A stretch of 64,000 bases of DNA from Solirubrobacter sp963848475 (GTDB lineage: Bacteria > Actinomycetota > Thermoleophilia > Solirubrobacterales > Solirubrobacteraceae): contig CAWKDW010000004.1 of the NCBI GenBank assembly GCA_963848475.1, positions 186,001-250,000 of the forward strand, given 5' to 3'. The notes beneath the pieces are model-generated. The model was not told the DNA's origin and searched no databases. It saw only the letters and a list, made by a program, of their open reading frames with translations. Made by a program: the position numbers and the translations under genes. Shown piece after piece: positions 24,130-35,418 of this stretch (the first letter of the stretch is position 1; each line of letters begins with the position of its first letter).

Positions 24130-27100
24130 ATGGCGGTGCACGGTCCTCTGAAACTGCGACGGTCCGCTCTGGTCGCGGCGGCGCTTGCCGCGGGGCTTGC
24201 CACGCCGTCGCCTGCGAGCGCGACAGGTCCTGGGCGCAACGGAGCGTTCGTCTTCGGCGGCGTCGGCCAGTTGGTCAAGGTGATGCCCGGCAGTCCTCCG
24301 GTGAACATCACGCCCGACAACGACGAGGATGACTACTTCGACGTCGCGGTGAGCTTCGACGGGCAGCGAATCGCCGCCACCAAGAGCGGCGACGGCAACA
24401 GGATGATCACCTCCCGGCTGGACCGCAGCGACCTTCACGAGTTCACGGCCGGCCGGTTCCCCTCCTTCCTGCCCGACGGCCGGGTGATCTCCGACGACCA
24501 GACGCCGAACTACGAGTCCGAGATCTATGCGACCGCTCCAGACGGCTCCGGCCGCGTCCGACTCTCCTACGACTCCGACCCCGGGTACTTCAAGTACAAC
24601 CCGGTCGCCTCCCCCGACGGACGGTCGGTCTACTTCTACGACTCGGGCCGGGCGGTGAATTCCGACGGGTACCGGATCCGCAAGGTCGATCTCGCGACCG
24701 GTGCCGTGAGCCTCGTTCTCTCGTCGGGCCAGACGTCGGCCATCGCGCTGGCCGACGTCTCGCCCGATGGTCGCCACCTGCTCCTGACGCGCTTCCGCGG
24801 CGCCGCCGCACCGTACGACCTCGTCGTGCGCTCGCTGCAGGACGGCAGCGAGAAGGTGGTCACGCAGGCTGCCGCCTACGGCGACGCCGTCTTCTCGCCT
24901 GACGGCACCACGGTCGCCTACATCACCGCCAACGGACTCGACATCCGGGGGGTCGGGCTGGACGGCGACAACGACCGTCTGCTCTTCGCGCTGCGTGAAT
25001 CCGATGAGGACGGCTTCGTGAAGATGAACAACCTCAACTGGCAGCCGATCGTCGCGTCCGACCTCGTCGTCAACCGGACCGGCGACGAGGAAGACGACGA
25101 CACCGACGACGGCGTCTGCGACGTCGACCCCGCCGTCGCGGGCCTGCAGTGCACGCTGCGGGCGGCCATCCAAGAGGCCAACGCTTCGGCGGCGAGTGCG
25201 CTGGTGCCCGCGAAGATCCGCTTCGAGCTCGAAGCGGGCGCCACACCGACCATCTCTCCCGGCAGCCCGCTCCCGGCGCTGGAGAAGCCCGTGCAACTGG
25301 ACGGGCGGACGGGCGCGACGAAGGTCCGCCTCGACGGTGCGGCAGCGGGCTCGACCGCCAGCGGGCTGCGCCTGCAGGGCGGGACGAGCCTCGTGCACGA
25401 CCTGGCGGTGACACGGTTCGCCCGCGACGGCATCGTGATCGACGGAGGGTCGGGCACGGTCATCGGCGACAGCGACCTCGGTGCGCTCCCCGATGGCAGC
25501 TGCGGCGACCCGTGCGCGCTCGGCAACGGGCGCAGCGGGGTGCGCATCACGGGCGGCGCGGTGAAGTCCCGCGTCGGTGACCCGATGGCACTGAACAGCA
25601 CAGAGCGGGTGCAGGCGAGCCTCGACGCGATCCGCAACGACACCTACTTCCCCAGCCAGAACGTCATCGCGCACAACGGCGACGATGCCGTCACGATCAT
25701 CTCCGGGCGCGAGAACGACGTCGCCGGCAACCGCATGTACGCCAACGCCGACCTTGCGATCGACCTGCTCGGCGACGGCATCAGCGCCAACGACCCGCGT
25801 GACCTCGACACCGGGCCCAACGACCTGATCAACGCACCCGCGGCCACCTCCTCGTCGGCGCGCCCGATCAGCGGGCAGTCGCGCTACCAGCGAGTCGGCC
25901 AGGCGTTGTATGTGGGTACGCCAGACCGTCCACTGCGCCTCGTTTCCTACGCCTTGGACGGCTGCGACGCGCCGTTCAGCGAGCAGGCCGACCGGATCGG
26001 CAGCGACGGCGATTTCCTGACCGACGCGGTCGGGCGGTCCGAGCCCACCGGAACCGCGGACCGGAGCGCGCTCCCCGAGGCGTCCACGAGCCTGGCCTTC
26101 GCGGTCGTCGATCGCCAAGGCAACACCTCCGAGGTCTCCAACTGCAGCATCGACGAGGACGGCGACGCGATCGACGACGGCTTCGAGCGCGAGGGAGCCG
26201 ACCTCGATCGCGACGGCACCGCCGAGGTCCCGCTTGACCGGCTCGGTGCCGTCGTCGGCAAGCACGACGTGTTCGTCGAGGTCGACTGGACCAGGGGCCA
26301 TGCGCTCGATCGCGAAGCGCTGGAGCGGGTGCAGCAGGCCTATGCCGGTTCGCCGCATCTCAACCCCGACGGATCGACGGGTGTGCGTCTGCACATCGAC
26401 AACTGGCCCGGGCTCGCCGCTCCTGGACGGCGGCAGCTGGGGAGGGCAGGGGCACGGGAGCGAGGTCAGGACGCCCCACGAATTCCTGCTGGACGGCGGC
26501 GGGGATGGCCGCTGGGCGAACTTCGACGAAGTCAAGGAAGCAGAGTTCGATGTCGTCAGACGTCCGTTCTTCCGCTACGTGCTGTCGGTGCGCCAGCTCG
26601 ATGCGGCCGACCCCGAGACGCTCGGAGAGGCCCGCGCCGTATCCGCCACGCTGGCTGGGGTGACTTCCGGGACCGATATGGGGCTCGGGCTGGGTGCGTT
26701 CTGCGAACCCGCGGGCACCGACTGCCCGGGTCCCGTGGATGCGCAGGCCGGCGGCTTCATGCACGAGCTCGGCCACCTGTTGGGCCTCAAGCACGGCGGC
26801 ACCGACGAGCAGCTGCTCAAGCCGAACTTCTTCTCGGTCATGAACTACCTCTACGTCACCGGCACCCTGCTCCCGAGCGAGTTGCCTGATTCGGCGTCGG
26901 TCCCGATCCTCGACTACTCGCAGACCGGACCGAACGGGGGTCCGAAGGGCACGGTCGCCGATCTTGACGAGGAGAATCTCATCGAGGCCAACGGGATCAC
27001 CGCGAGCGGGGAAGCGGCAGGGTTCTCAGCGCTCAAGGGTTGCGAGGCCGGTGCCTCCGGCGAGCAAACCCGCTTCGACCTGATCCCGAAGATGAACGCG

Positions 27101-28379
27101 CCGGTCGACTGGGACTGCGACGGACCGACCGCGCAGACCTACGAGTTCGACCTCAACAACTCCGGGCAGAAGGGCCCGCTGACGACGGTGCCCGAGTGGG
27201 ACCGTCTCAAGTTCGCCGGCGGTTCGGTCGGCGGCAAGTTCGAGGTGACAGGTGCGACGCTCGAGCCCAACGAGCCTCTGCCGGCCGGCATCCTCAAGGC
27301 GACGGTCCCGGTGCTGATCGGCGACAGCGCTACGCCGTCGGTCACGATCGAGACCGTGGGCCACACCGAGACGGCGGCCACGCTGCGGGTGCGCGCGGCC
27401 GACGACCACCAGCTCGACTCGGTCGCACTGACCGTCGACGGCGAGCCGCGCACCATTCGCGCCACGGGCCCCGTCACGGGAACGGCAGCGCGAACGTCAA
27501 GGCCGTCGAGGACCTGGTGCAGCTCGGCCCCGGGGAACACGTGGTCACCGCCCTCGCCTTCGATCGCGCGCTGCACAGCTCCGCTCGGGTCGAGCGCAGC
27601 CTGCGGGTCGGTCCACGGTCTTCCGCCGGCGATCCCGTGCCGGCGCCCGGCCTGCGCCCGCGTCTCCGGCACCGCCGGGAGCGGGTCCGCCCGCCCCCCC
27701 GCCGAGCTTCGCCACGCTCGTCGCGCCCGTGCGTGAAGTGCCAGGTACGTCACGCAGCTCACGGATTCGCATCCCGATCGCCTGCAGCCCTGGGAGCGGG
27801 TCCTGCCGCGGAACGGTCGGCGCCCGCACCAGTCGGGCGCTGCGCGATCCGGCGCGTCGTTCGGCGAAGGCGCGCCGCGTCACGCTGCGAGCCCGGAGCT
27901 TCACGCTGGCCCCCGGAAGGCAGGCGGAGATCTCCCTCACCCTGCCGCGGGCCGCACGCCAGGAGCTTGCTCGCCGCAGGCGGCTGACGCTGTCGATCAC
28001 CGTCGCGCAGACCGCTCCCAGCCGCGTGAGCAGGACGGCCCGCGTAGCCGTCGTGCTCGTCCCTGCCGCGGTGCGGGCCAGCCGCAGCGGCCGGGTCAAG
28101 GTGACGGTCGCAGACTCGCCAGACCTGCCGGCGACCGAGAAGGTGCGCTACGAGCTCCGCGAGCGAGGCGGCGCGCACCGCCGGCTCGCTGTCAGCATCC
28201 AGCGCCCTCGCCCCGGAAGGGTTCGGACGGTGACGCTGCGCCTCACGGCCGGCGCGCGTGCGCGGCTTGCACGCCGCCGGACCCAGAGCGTCGAACTGCG
28301 CGTAGGTCGCGTCACGTCCGATGCAACGGCCACGTACCAGCGCCAGACCCTGACACTCCGCACCGGCACGGGGCGGTAG
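24130..28379 (+). CDS. Giant secreted propeller / beta-helix / zinc-metallopeptidase protein (frameshifted)
   Basis: About 1415 residues when three or more frame changes are bridged (about 26412, 27475 and within 27620-27700). From ATG 24130 there is a signal peptide (LVAAALAAGLATPSPASA). A TolB/WD40-like propeller follows with repeated SPDG motifs (VASPDGRSVYFYDS, DVSPDGRHLLLTRF, FSPDGTTVAYITANG). Next is a right-handed beta-helix with the CSLREA-type start CTLRAAIQEAN. The third part is a zincin with HELGHLLGLKHGG, including the HExxHxxxxxH zinc ligands, and SVMNY behind it (Met-turn). The C-terminus carries two copies of a basic ARxxLxRxR module. It is probably an extracellular protease. 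Confidence 0.75.
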
Positions 28380-28484
28380 CCATCGTTTCCGGCTTGCGTA
28401 GGCACCGCGCTGGGGGCGTGCAGGATCTCGCCCGCATCGGTGGATCGCTGCGTCGCTCCGGCGCCGTGCGTAGGCTGCGTGGTC

Positions 28485-29806
28485 ATGCGGATCATCGTGC
28501 TCGGGGCCGGCCACGTCGGGCGGGCCATCGTGGACGCGCTCTATCAGGAGCACGAGATCACGGTCGTGGACACCGACGTTGAGCGCCTGCAGGCGCTTGC
28601 GGACCGCTACGACGTGCGGACCGTCGAGGGCAACGGGACGACGAAGCGGGTGATCGCCGAAGCCGGCATCCAGGACTGCTCGCTGTTCATCGCGAGCACG
28701 TCGCGGGAGGAGGCGAACCTCGTCTCGGCGATGATGGTCAAGAAGCTGTCGCGAGCGATGGTCGTGGTTCGGACGACGTCGGTGGAGTACCTGGACGCGT
28801 GGCGCGAGCGCGAGATCGACGTCGACTTCATGGTCTCCTCGGAACTGGAGACGGCGAATGCGATCTCGGGCCTGATCGGCATCCCCGCGGCACGGCAGAC
28901 GGACGTCTTCGCGGACGGCCAGGTGCAGATCGTCGAGTTCGACGTGCCTGAGACCGCATCCAACGATGCGGTCATCGGCACGCCGCTGCGCAGCGCGGCC
29001 CTGCCGAAGGACTCCAAGGTGGTGAGCATCATCCGCGGCGAGGAGATGACGGCGCCCAGCGGCGACGAGCGGATCCTGCCCGGCGACCGGATCGTCGTGA
29101 TCGCCTCGCCCAGCTCCGCGCGGCAGTGGAGCCGGGTGATGGCTCACGAGCAGGAACGCGTCGACGACATCGTGATCTTCGGCGCGGGCCAGATGGGCAC
29201 GACGATCGCCCGCGTGCTGCTGGATCGCGGCATCCGCGTGCGCTTCGTCGAAGGCCGCGCCGAACGGGCTCGCGAGGTGGCCGAGGAGCTGCCGCAGGCG
29301 CGGGTCTTCCACGCGTCGGCGTTCGACCCCGAGTTCTTCGTGCGTGAGCGGATCGGGCGCGCGACGGCGGCGGTCTTCGCGCTCAATGACGATCCCGGCA
29401 ACCTGTTCAGCGCGGTCCTGGCCAAGTCGTTCGGCGTGCGGCTGACGATCGCGCTGGCGCACGATCAGTCCTCGCTGGACGTCTATGAGAAGGGCGGCGT
29501 CGACGTCGCGATCAACCCGCGCCAGGTGATCGCGGAGGAGCTCGTGCGCTTCGGCCATGACCCGCGCATCCGCCAGATCGCGATGCTCGACGACGACCGC
29601 TTCGAGATCCTCGACCTGACCGTCCGCGCGGACTCGGAGCTCAGCAACACCCGCTTCGACGACTTGCCCCAGACCGGCTCGGTGATCGGCGCGATCATCC
29701 GTGACGGCAGCGCGATCTTCCCACGCGGGAGCGACGTCCTGCGCGCCGGCGACCGGGTGATCGTGTTCGTGGAATCGCGGCGGGCGTCGCTCGTCGAACG
29801 CGTGTT

Positions 29807-29810
<4 letters not shown>
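28485..29810 (+). CDS. trkA: Trk potassium uptake regulatory subunit TrkA
   Basis: A 441-aa peripheral protein with two RCK (TrkA-N) and two TrkA-C domains. First Rossmann motif MRIIVLGAGHVGRAIVDAL, second IVIFGAGQMGTTIARVLLDRG near residue 225. Both bind NAD(H) or ATP to gate the TrkH channel. The C-terminal TrkA-C ends with FPRGSDVLRAGDRVIVFVES. The start is ATG 28485 (MRIIVLG). The stop overlaps the start of trkH by four bases (GTGA), so the two are coupled. Length is standard. Confidence 0.95.
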
Positions 29811-31318
<1,508 letters not shown>

Positions 31319-31330
31319 AACGAGGAACCC

Positions 31331-32224
31331 ATGTCCTTCGACCCGTCTGGTCTCACCGCCTACGTCAACGGCGAGTACGTCGATGCCACCAAGGCGTCCG
31401 TCTCGATCTTCGATCACGGCTTCCTCTATGGCGACGGCGTCTTCGAGGGCATGCGGGTCTTCGACGGCGGCCTCTTCCGCGCGTATGACCACATGGCGCG
31501 GATCGCGCGCTCGGCGCGGACGATCGGGCTGTCGATGCCCTTCGACGCCGACGGGATGATCGAGATCATCGGCGAGGTCGTGCGCCGCAGCGACCTGCGC
31601 GACGCGCACGTGCGCCCGATCGTCGCCCGCGGCTTCGGCGGTCCGGGCATCGACCCCAAGAACTGCACCGAGCAGACGCTGATCGTCTCCGCGTATCCGT
31701 TCCCGCCCTTCCTCGGCGCCGACCCGATCAAGCTCTTCACGAGCGCGGTGGTGCGCAAGGCCCCGCGCTCACTCGGTGCGCACGTGAAGTCGCTGAACTA
31801 TCTCGACGCGATCGTCGCCAAGCAGCAGGCCGGCGAGCTCGGCATGCACGACGCGGTGATGCTCGATTCGCTCGGCGCCGTGGCCGAGTGCACCGGCGCG
31901 AACCTGTTCCTGGTCGTCGATGATGCGCTCGTGACGCCGACGACGCGCGCGGCGCTGCCCGGGATCACGCGCCGGACGGTGCTCGAGATCGCGGCGGAGC
32001 AGGGGATCGAAGCGGCCGAGCGCGACGTCTGGCCGGCCGAGCTGCACTGCGCCGACGCGGCGTTCGTCTGCGGTTCCGGCGCCGGCATCGTGCCGATCGG
32101 CTCCTTCGACGGTCGCCCGGTCGTGCAGCCCCACCATCCGCTGATCTCCCAGATTCAGGACGCCTACAAGGCGCGAACTCGTGCCGCCGAGTACCGGACG
32201 GAGCTCTACATTGCCGTCCCATGA
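31331..32224 (+). CDS. ilvE: Branched-chain amino acid aminotransferase
   Basis: A 297-aa fold-type IV PLP enzyme. GDGVFEGMRVFDGGLFRAYDHMARI is the N-terminal family signature, KSLNYLDAIVAKQQA contains the PLP lysine (Lys153), and LDSLGAVAECTGANLFLVVDD and ALPGITRRTVLEIA are the phosphate-binding part. It interconverts leucine, isoleucine and valine with their 2-oxo acids. D-amino-acid aminotransferase-like activity cannot be excluded. It lies close behind trkH, and its stop overlaps the ATG of the next gene (ATGA). Confidence 0.88.
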   Translation: MSFDPSGLTAYVNGEYVDATKASVSIFDHGFLYGDGVFEGMRVFDGGLFRAYDHMARIARSARTIGLSMPFDADGMIEIIGEVVRRSDLRDAHVRPIVARGFGGPGIDPKNCTEQTLIVSAYPFPPFLGADPIKLFTSAVVRKAPRSLGAHVKSLNYLDAIVAKQQAGELGMHDAVMLDSLGAVAECTGANLFLVVDDALVTPTTRAALPGITRRTVLEIAAEQGIEAAERDVWPAELHCADAAFVCGSGAGIVPIGSFDGRPVVQPHHPLISQIQDAYKARTRAAEYRTELYIAVP

Positions 32225-33351
32225 GGCTCTTCGTCACGGTGCTGGCGCTCTTTGCGCTGCTCGCACCTCAGGCAGCACAAGCCACGGGCGGCGGCGAGCG
32301 GGTGGCCCCGTTCGCGAAGCGCGCATCGCTCACCCACGGCATCGCCGGTGACGAGCGCTACGTCTTCACGACCGAACCCGGCATCGGCGTCGCGACGGCC
32401 GGCCCGCGCGTGGTCGTCCTCGACCGCTTCAGCGGCCGCGAGGTCGCGACCCTGCCGGCTCCCCCCGGCGGGTTCAAGCTCCCGTTCACCCTTAGGGTTC
32501 CGCATTCCGGGCGCCTGGTTGTCCTGGATTCAGGCGGTTTCCCGCCCGTCGGACCCCCGGTCGTCTACGACTACGACTACGGCACCGAACGGCACCGCTT
32601 CAAGGCCAAGCTGACGCGCTCGGTCAACTTCGCCGGCAAGCCGATGGGCTTCGCCGAGGACGTCGAGGTGCTGCCCGACGGGCAGTACGTCGTCTCGGAG
32701 TCGATCTTCGGCGGGCTCTGGCTGATCAGCCGCAGCGGCCAGATCAGCCGCGGGATGGTCCCCGACGACGGCGGCCCCGCGCTGGACAACCTCGGCCCGT
32801 GCCAGTTCCTGCTGCCCGCCGGCATCGTCGGCGGGCTGCCCTTCGCGGCTCCCGGCCAGTTCGCCCCCGGAGCGGGCTCACTCGCGGTGCGCGACAGGGA
32901 CCTGTACATCAGCTCGACCTGCGAAGGAGGCGTCCAGCGCGTCGCGATCCGGACGCTGCTCGACACGCGCAAGTCGGCCTACGTGCGCGCGAAGTCGATC
33001 ATCACGGTCTCCGAGCGCAAGAGCAAGTTCGAGAGCTTGAAGGGCATCACCTTCAACCGCTGGGACGCCGGCGATCCGTACATCTACGCCGGCGATCCCT
33101 TCCAGCTGACGTTGGTCCGGATCAACTCGCGCACCGGCAGGCGCGAGGTCCTCTCCAACGACGCGAAGCTCTTCAACTTCACGGTCTCGACGGCCTTCCT
33201 GCCACCGGTCCGGCGGGGCCGGGGCAACCCGCTGGTGACGGCGAGCGATCAGGAATACCGCTGGAGCGGGACCAACGCGGCGCTCAACGGCGTCGACGCC
33301 TTCCAGTTGCCGTTCATCCTCTCCGAGTACTACCCGAAGCGCTCGCGCTAG
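32221..33351 (+). CDS. Secreted SMP-30/NHL-type beta-propeller protein
   Basis: A 376-aa protein with signal peptide MRLFVTVLALFALLAPQAAQA. The mature protein shows propeller-like strand repeats: VVVLDRFSGREVATLPAPPG, EDVEVLPDGQYVVSESIFGGLWLISRSGQI and GSLAVRDRDLYISSTCEGGVQRV. This resembles NHL/SMP-30-like proteins. No catalytic residues can be assigned. It overlaps the aminotransferase stop by four bases, which is unexpected for a secreted protein beside a cytoplasmic amino acid enzyme. Confidence 0.72.
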   Translation: MRLFVTVLALFALLAPQAAQATGGGERVAPFAKRASLTHGIAGDERYVFTTEPGIGVATAGPRVVVLDRFSGREVATLPAPPGGFKLPFTLRVPHSGRLVVLDSGGFPPVGPPVVYDYDYGTERHRFKAKLTRSVNFAGKPMGFAEDVEVLPDGQYVVSESIFGGLWLISRSGQISRGMVPDDGGPALDNLGPCQFLLPAGIVGGLPFAAPGQFAPGAGSLAVRDRDLYISSTCEGGVQRVAIRTLLDTRKSAYVRAKSIITVSERKSKFESLKGITFNRWDAGDPYIYAGDPFQLTLVRINSRTGRREVLSNDAKLFNFTVSTAFLPPVRRGRGNPLVTASDQEYRWSGTNAALNGVDAFQLPFILSEYYPKRSR

Positions 33352-33354
33352 CGC

Positions 33355-34047
33355 TCAGACGAGCAGGGCCGCGCCGGTCGCGATCAGCCACAGCGACCAG
33401 GTGAGGTAGGTGATCGGGGTGAGCTTCTCGGCGAGCTTCCAGCCACCCGGCTCGTGCTTGCCGACGAACTCGAGCGAGCAGAGCATCAGGATCGGGCCGA
33501 TGACGACGCCGATGACGCCGATCAGGCCCGGCACGGCGGCGGTCTGCGTCAGGGCGACGCCGGAGAGCGTGGTCCAGGCTCCGGTGAGCAGGTAGCCGAG
33601 GTGCTCGCCGACACCGACGCCGAGGTAGCGGTTGAAGGCCTGGAAGATGAGGTCGACGGCCTCGCGGCGGGCCTCGGACGCGTTCGGGTCCGCGTCGGCG
33701 CGGGCGAGGTAGGGGACCAGGAACGGCCAGCGGACGAGCCCGAGGAACTGGACGGTCGCGGCGACCACGCCAACCGTGGTGGCGAGCGCGAGCAGCGTGG
33801 CGTCGGCGTCCCCGATCGCGCTCGAGAGCAGCACCACGAGCGGGACCATCGCGACGGCGGTGAGCGCGAAGGCCCACCACGTCAGCAGCAACGGCGTGCC
33901 GCCCGCGCGGAACTTGGCCAGGACGTCCGGCGTGGGCTGGCGCAGGATGTCCGGGTAGTCGAAGCGCATCGCCAGCAGCGTGAAGGCGGCGTTGAACGCG
34001 ATCGGGACGACGATCAGCAACAGCCCGGCGATGGTGAGGGCGCTCAC
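33355..34047 (-). CDS. DUF4386-like membrane protein
   Basis: A 230-aa membrane protein starting at GTG 34047, overlapping the preceding TAG (TAGTG). Predicted helices: LTIAGLLLIVVPIAFNAAFTL, LLLTWWAFALTAVAMVPLVVLLSS, ATLLALATTVGVVAATVQFLG, VGEHLGYLLTGAWTTL and VPGLIGVIGVVIGPILMLCS. Motifs QFLGLVRWPFLVPYLA and FQAFNRYLGVGVGEHLGYLLTG match the DUF4386 group. No function is known. It is the second gene of a unit controlled by the divergent TetR gene. Confidence 0.75.
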   Translation of the reverse strand: MSALTIAGLLLIVVPIAFNAAFTLLAMRFDYPDILRQPTPDVLAKFRAGGTPLLLTWWAFALTAVAMVPLVVLLSSAIGDADATLLALATTVGVVAATVQFLGLVRWPFLVPYLARADADPNASEARREAVDLIFQAFNRYLGVGVGEHLGYLLTGAWTTLSGVALTQTAAVPGLIGVIGVVIGPILMLCSLEFVGKHEPGGWKLAEKLTPITYLTWSLWLIATGAALLV

Positions 34048-34586
34048 TACGCGACCGCGAGCCGGCGGGACGTGCTGGGGGCGCCGAGCACGCGGCGCAG
34101 CGTCAGGCCGGTGAGGACCGTGACGATGATCGCGCCGCTGGAGCCGAAGACGCTGTAGCCGCGCTCGATGTCGACGATCGTCTCCCACGTGGCGAGCCAG
34201 CCGAGCGACCACGCCGCGGCGGTAACGGCGGTCCAGGCCGCGGCGACGCGCGGGCCGCGGCCGAGCACGACCGACTGCGCGGCGCCGATCGCGGCGCCCG
34301 TGATCGCGCCGGTCAGCATCACGTCCGCGAGTTCGACGCCCGAGCCCGTCACGGCCGCGGCGAGCGCGGCGCCGGCGGCCATCGCGGCGCCGGTGGCGGC
34401 GATCCAGCGAGCGCCGATGCCGCTCGAGCGCAGCGCGAGCCACTGACCGGCGCCGATGATCGCGCCCGCCAGCAGGCCGCCGGCGGCCGCCGTCAGCGGG
34501 CTGTTGGCCGAGCCGACGGTCTCGATCGCGATCAGGCCGCCGAGGGGGAAGGCGAGGAACGTCGGGAGCCAGCGCTTGAAGGTCAT
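34047..34586 (-). CDS. Glycine/alanine-rich membrane protein, TetR-controlled unit
   Basis: A 179-aa membrane protein from ATG 34586 (MTFKRWLPTFLAFPLGG). Helices include LTAAAGGLLAGAIIGAGQWLAL and AATGAAMAAGAALAAAV, ADVMLTGAITGAAIGAAQSVVL and SGAIIVTVLTGLTLRRV. Short GAxxGxxQ repeats (GAIIGAGQWLALR, GAAIGAAQSVVLG) suggest an internal duplication. The family is not recognised. The start codon is 80 bases from the divergent TetR gene, with repeated operator-like sequences between. Confidence 0.7.
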   Translation of the reverse strand: MTFKRWLPTFLAFPLGGLIAIETVGSANSPLTAAAGGLLAGAIIGAGQWLALRSSGIGARWIAATGAAMAAGAALAAAVTGSGVELADVMLTGAITGAAIGAAQSVVLGRGPRVAAAWTAVTAAAWSLGWLATWETIVDIERGYSVFGSSGAIIVTVLTGLTLRRVLGAPSTSRRLAVA

Positions 34587-34608
34587 GTCGGTTTCTCTCT
34601 CGGTCAAA

Positions 34609-34648
34609 TGTACGGTGTACGTTACGTTGATATAACGTACGGTGTACA
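34609..34648. promoter_or_regulatory. Operator region between TetR and membrane-protein unit
   Basis: The 11-mer GTACGGTGTAC occurs twice, at 34610-34620 and 34637-34647. Between them is an inverted repeat GTACGTTA (34617-34624) and TAACGTAC (34633-34640) with 8 bases between. The centre is AT-rich (GATATAAC) against a very GC-rich background. This is the expected form of a TetR binding site serving both divergent promoters. Confidence 0.65.
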
Positions 34649-34666
34649 CTCGGTCTTGTCAAGGAC

Positions 34667-35332
34667 GTGAGCGAAATTCCCTCCACACCAGCCCGCCGCA
34701 CCCGCCGCCCGCGCGGATCCCTCACCCCGGAGGTGATCCTCGATGCCGCCGAGGCGCTCGTCGCGCACGGCTTCGACGCGCTCAGCATGCGCGCGGTCGC
34801 CGGCCGCCTCGGGGCCGTGCCGATGGCGCTCTACAACCACTTCGCCACCAAGGAGCAGCTCGTCGACGCGCTCCTGGATCGCGTCCTCGGGCGCTTCGAG
34901 CCCGAACCGCCGAGCGGTGACTGGATCGAGGACCTGCGCGGCTTCGCCCGCGCGCACCGGCGCCTGCTCGTGCGCCATCCGTGGGCCGTGGCGCCACTGT
35001 TCAACCAGCCCAACCCCGGGCTCGGCGCGGTCCGCGTCGGCGAGTTCGCGCTCGGCATCCTGCGTCGCGGCGGCCTCACCGACGCCCACGCGGTCGCGAC
35101 CTTCAGCGGGCTGATCGCGCTCAACTACGGCTGGTCTTCCTTCAGCACCGCGCGCGACCTCGACCCGGACAGTCCCGCGCGGGACGTCGGCGCGACGCTC
35201 GCCCAGCTGCCGCGCGAGGTGTTCCCACTGACGGTCTCCGTCGCCGCCGAGATGGGGGCCTACGGCAGCGACGAGCACTACGACTTCGTGCTCGACCAGT
35301 TCCTCGGCGGTCTGCGCGCCACGACGGGCTAG
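34667..35332 (+). CDS. TetR-family transcriptional repressor
   Basis: A 221-aa regulator from GTG 34667. The DNA-binding domain is LTPEVILDAAEALVAHGFDALSMRAVAGRLGAVPMALYNHFATKEQLVDALLDRVL, with the TetR helix-turn-helix. The C-terminal part (PLFNQPNPGLGAVRVGEFALGILRRGG, QFLGGLRATTG) resembles the TetR_C_1/tetracycline-repressor type ligand-binding domain. It is divergent from the two membrane-protein genes and probably represses them and itself through the repeats at 34609-34648. Confidence 0.92.
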   Translation: MSEIPSTPARRTRRPRGSLTPEVILDAAEALVAHGFDALSMRAVAGRLGAVPMALYNHFATKEQLVDALLDRVLGRFEPEPPSGDWIEDLRGFARAHRRLLVRHPWAVAPLFNQPNPGLGAVRVGEFALGILRRGGLTDAHAVATFSGLIALNYGWSSFSTARDLDPDSPARDVGATLAQLPREVFPLTVSVAAEMGAYGSDEHYDFVLDQFLGGLRATTG

Positions 35333-35418
35333 CCTCGATCGCGTTGGTGCTGCGCATCGACCCACGACCCGTCGCCTGGAGGCACGCATCCACTGACCGG
35401 CGCTGCGAGACTCCGTCG

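Noticed and set aside
24070..26535. 821-codon open frame on the minus strand
   Set aside because: It is antisense to the secreted propeller/metallopeptidase gene; the plus strand has a signal peptide and domain motifs, while the minus frame is an arginine/valine/aspartate-rich artefact of high GC.
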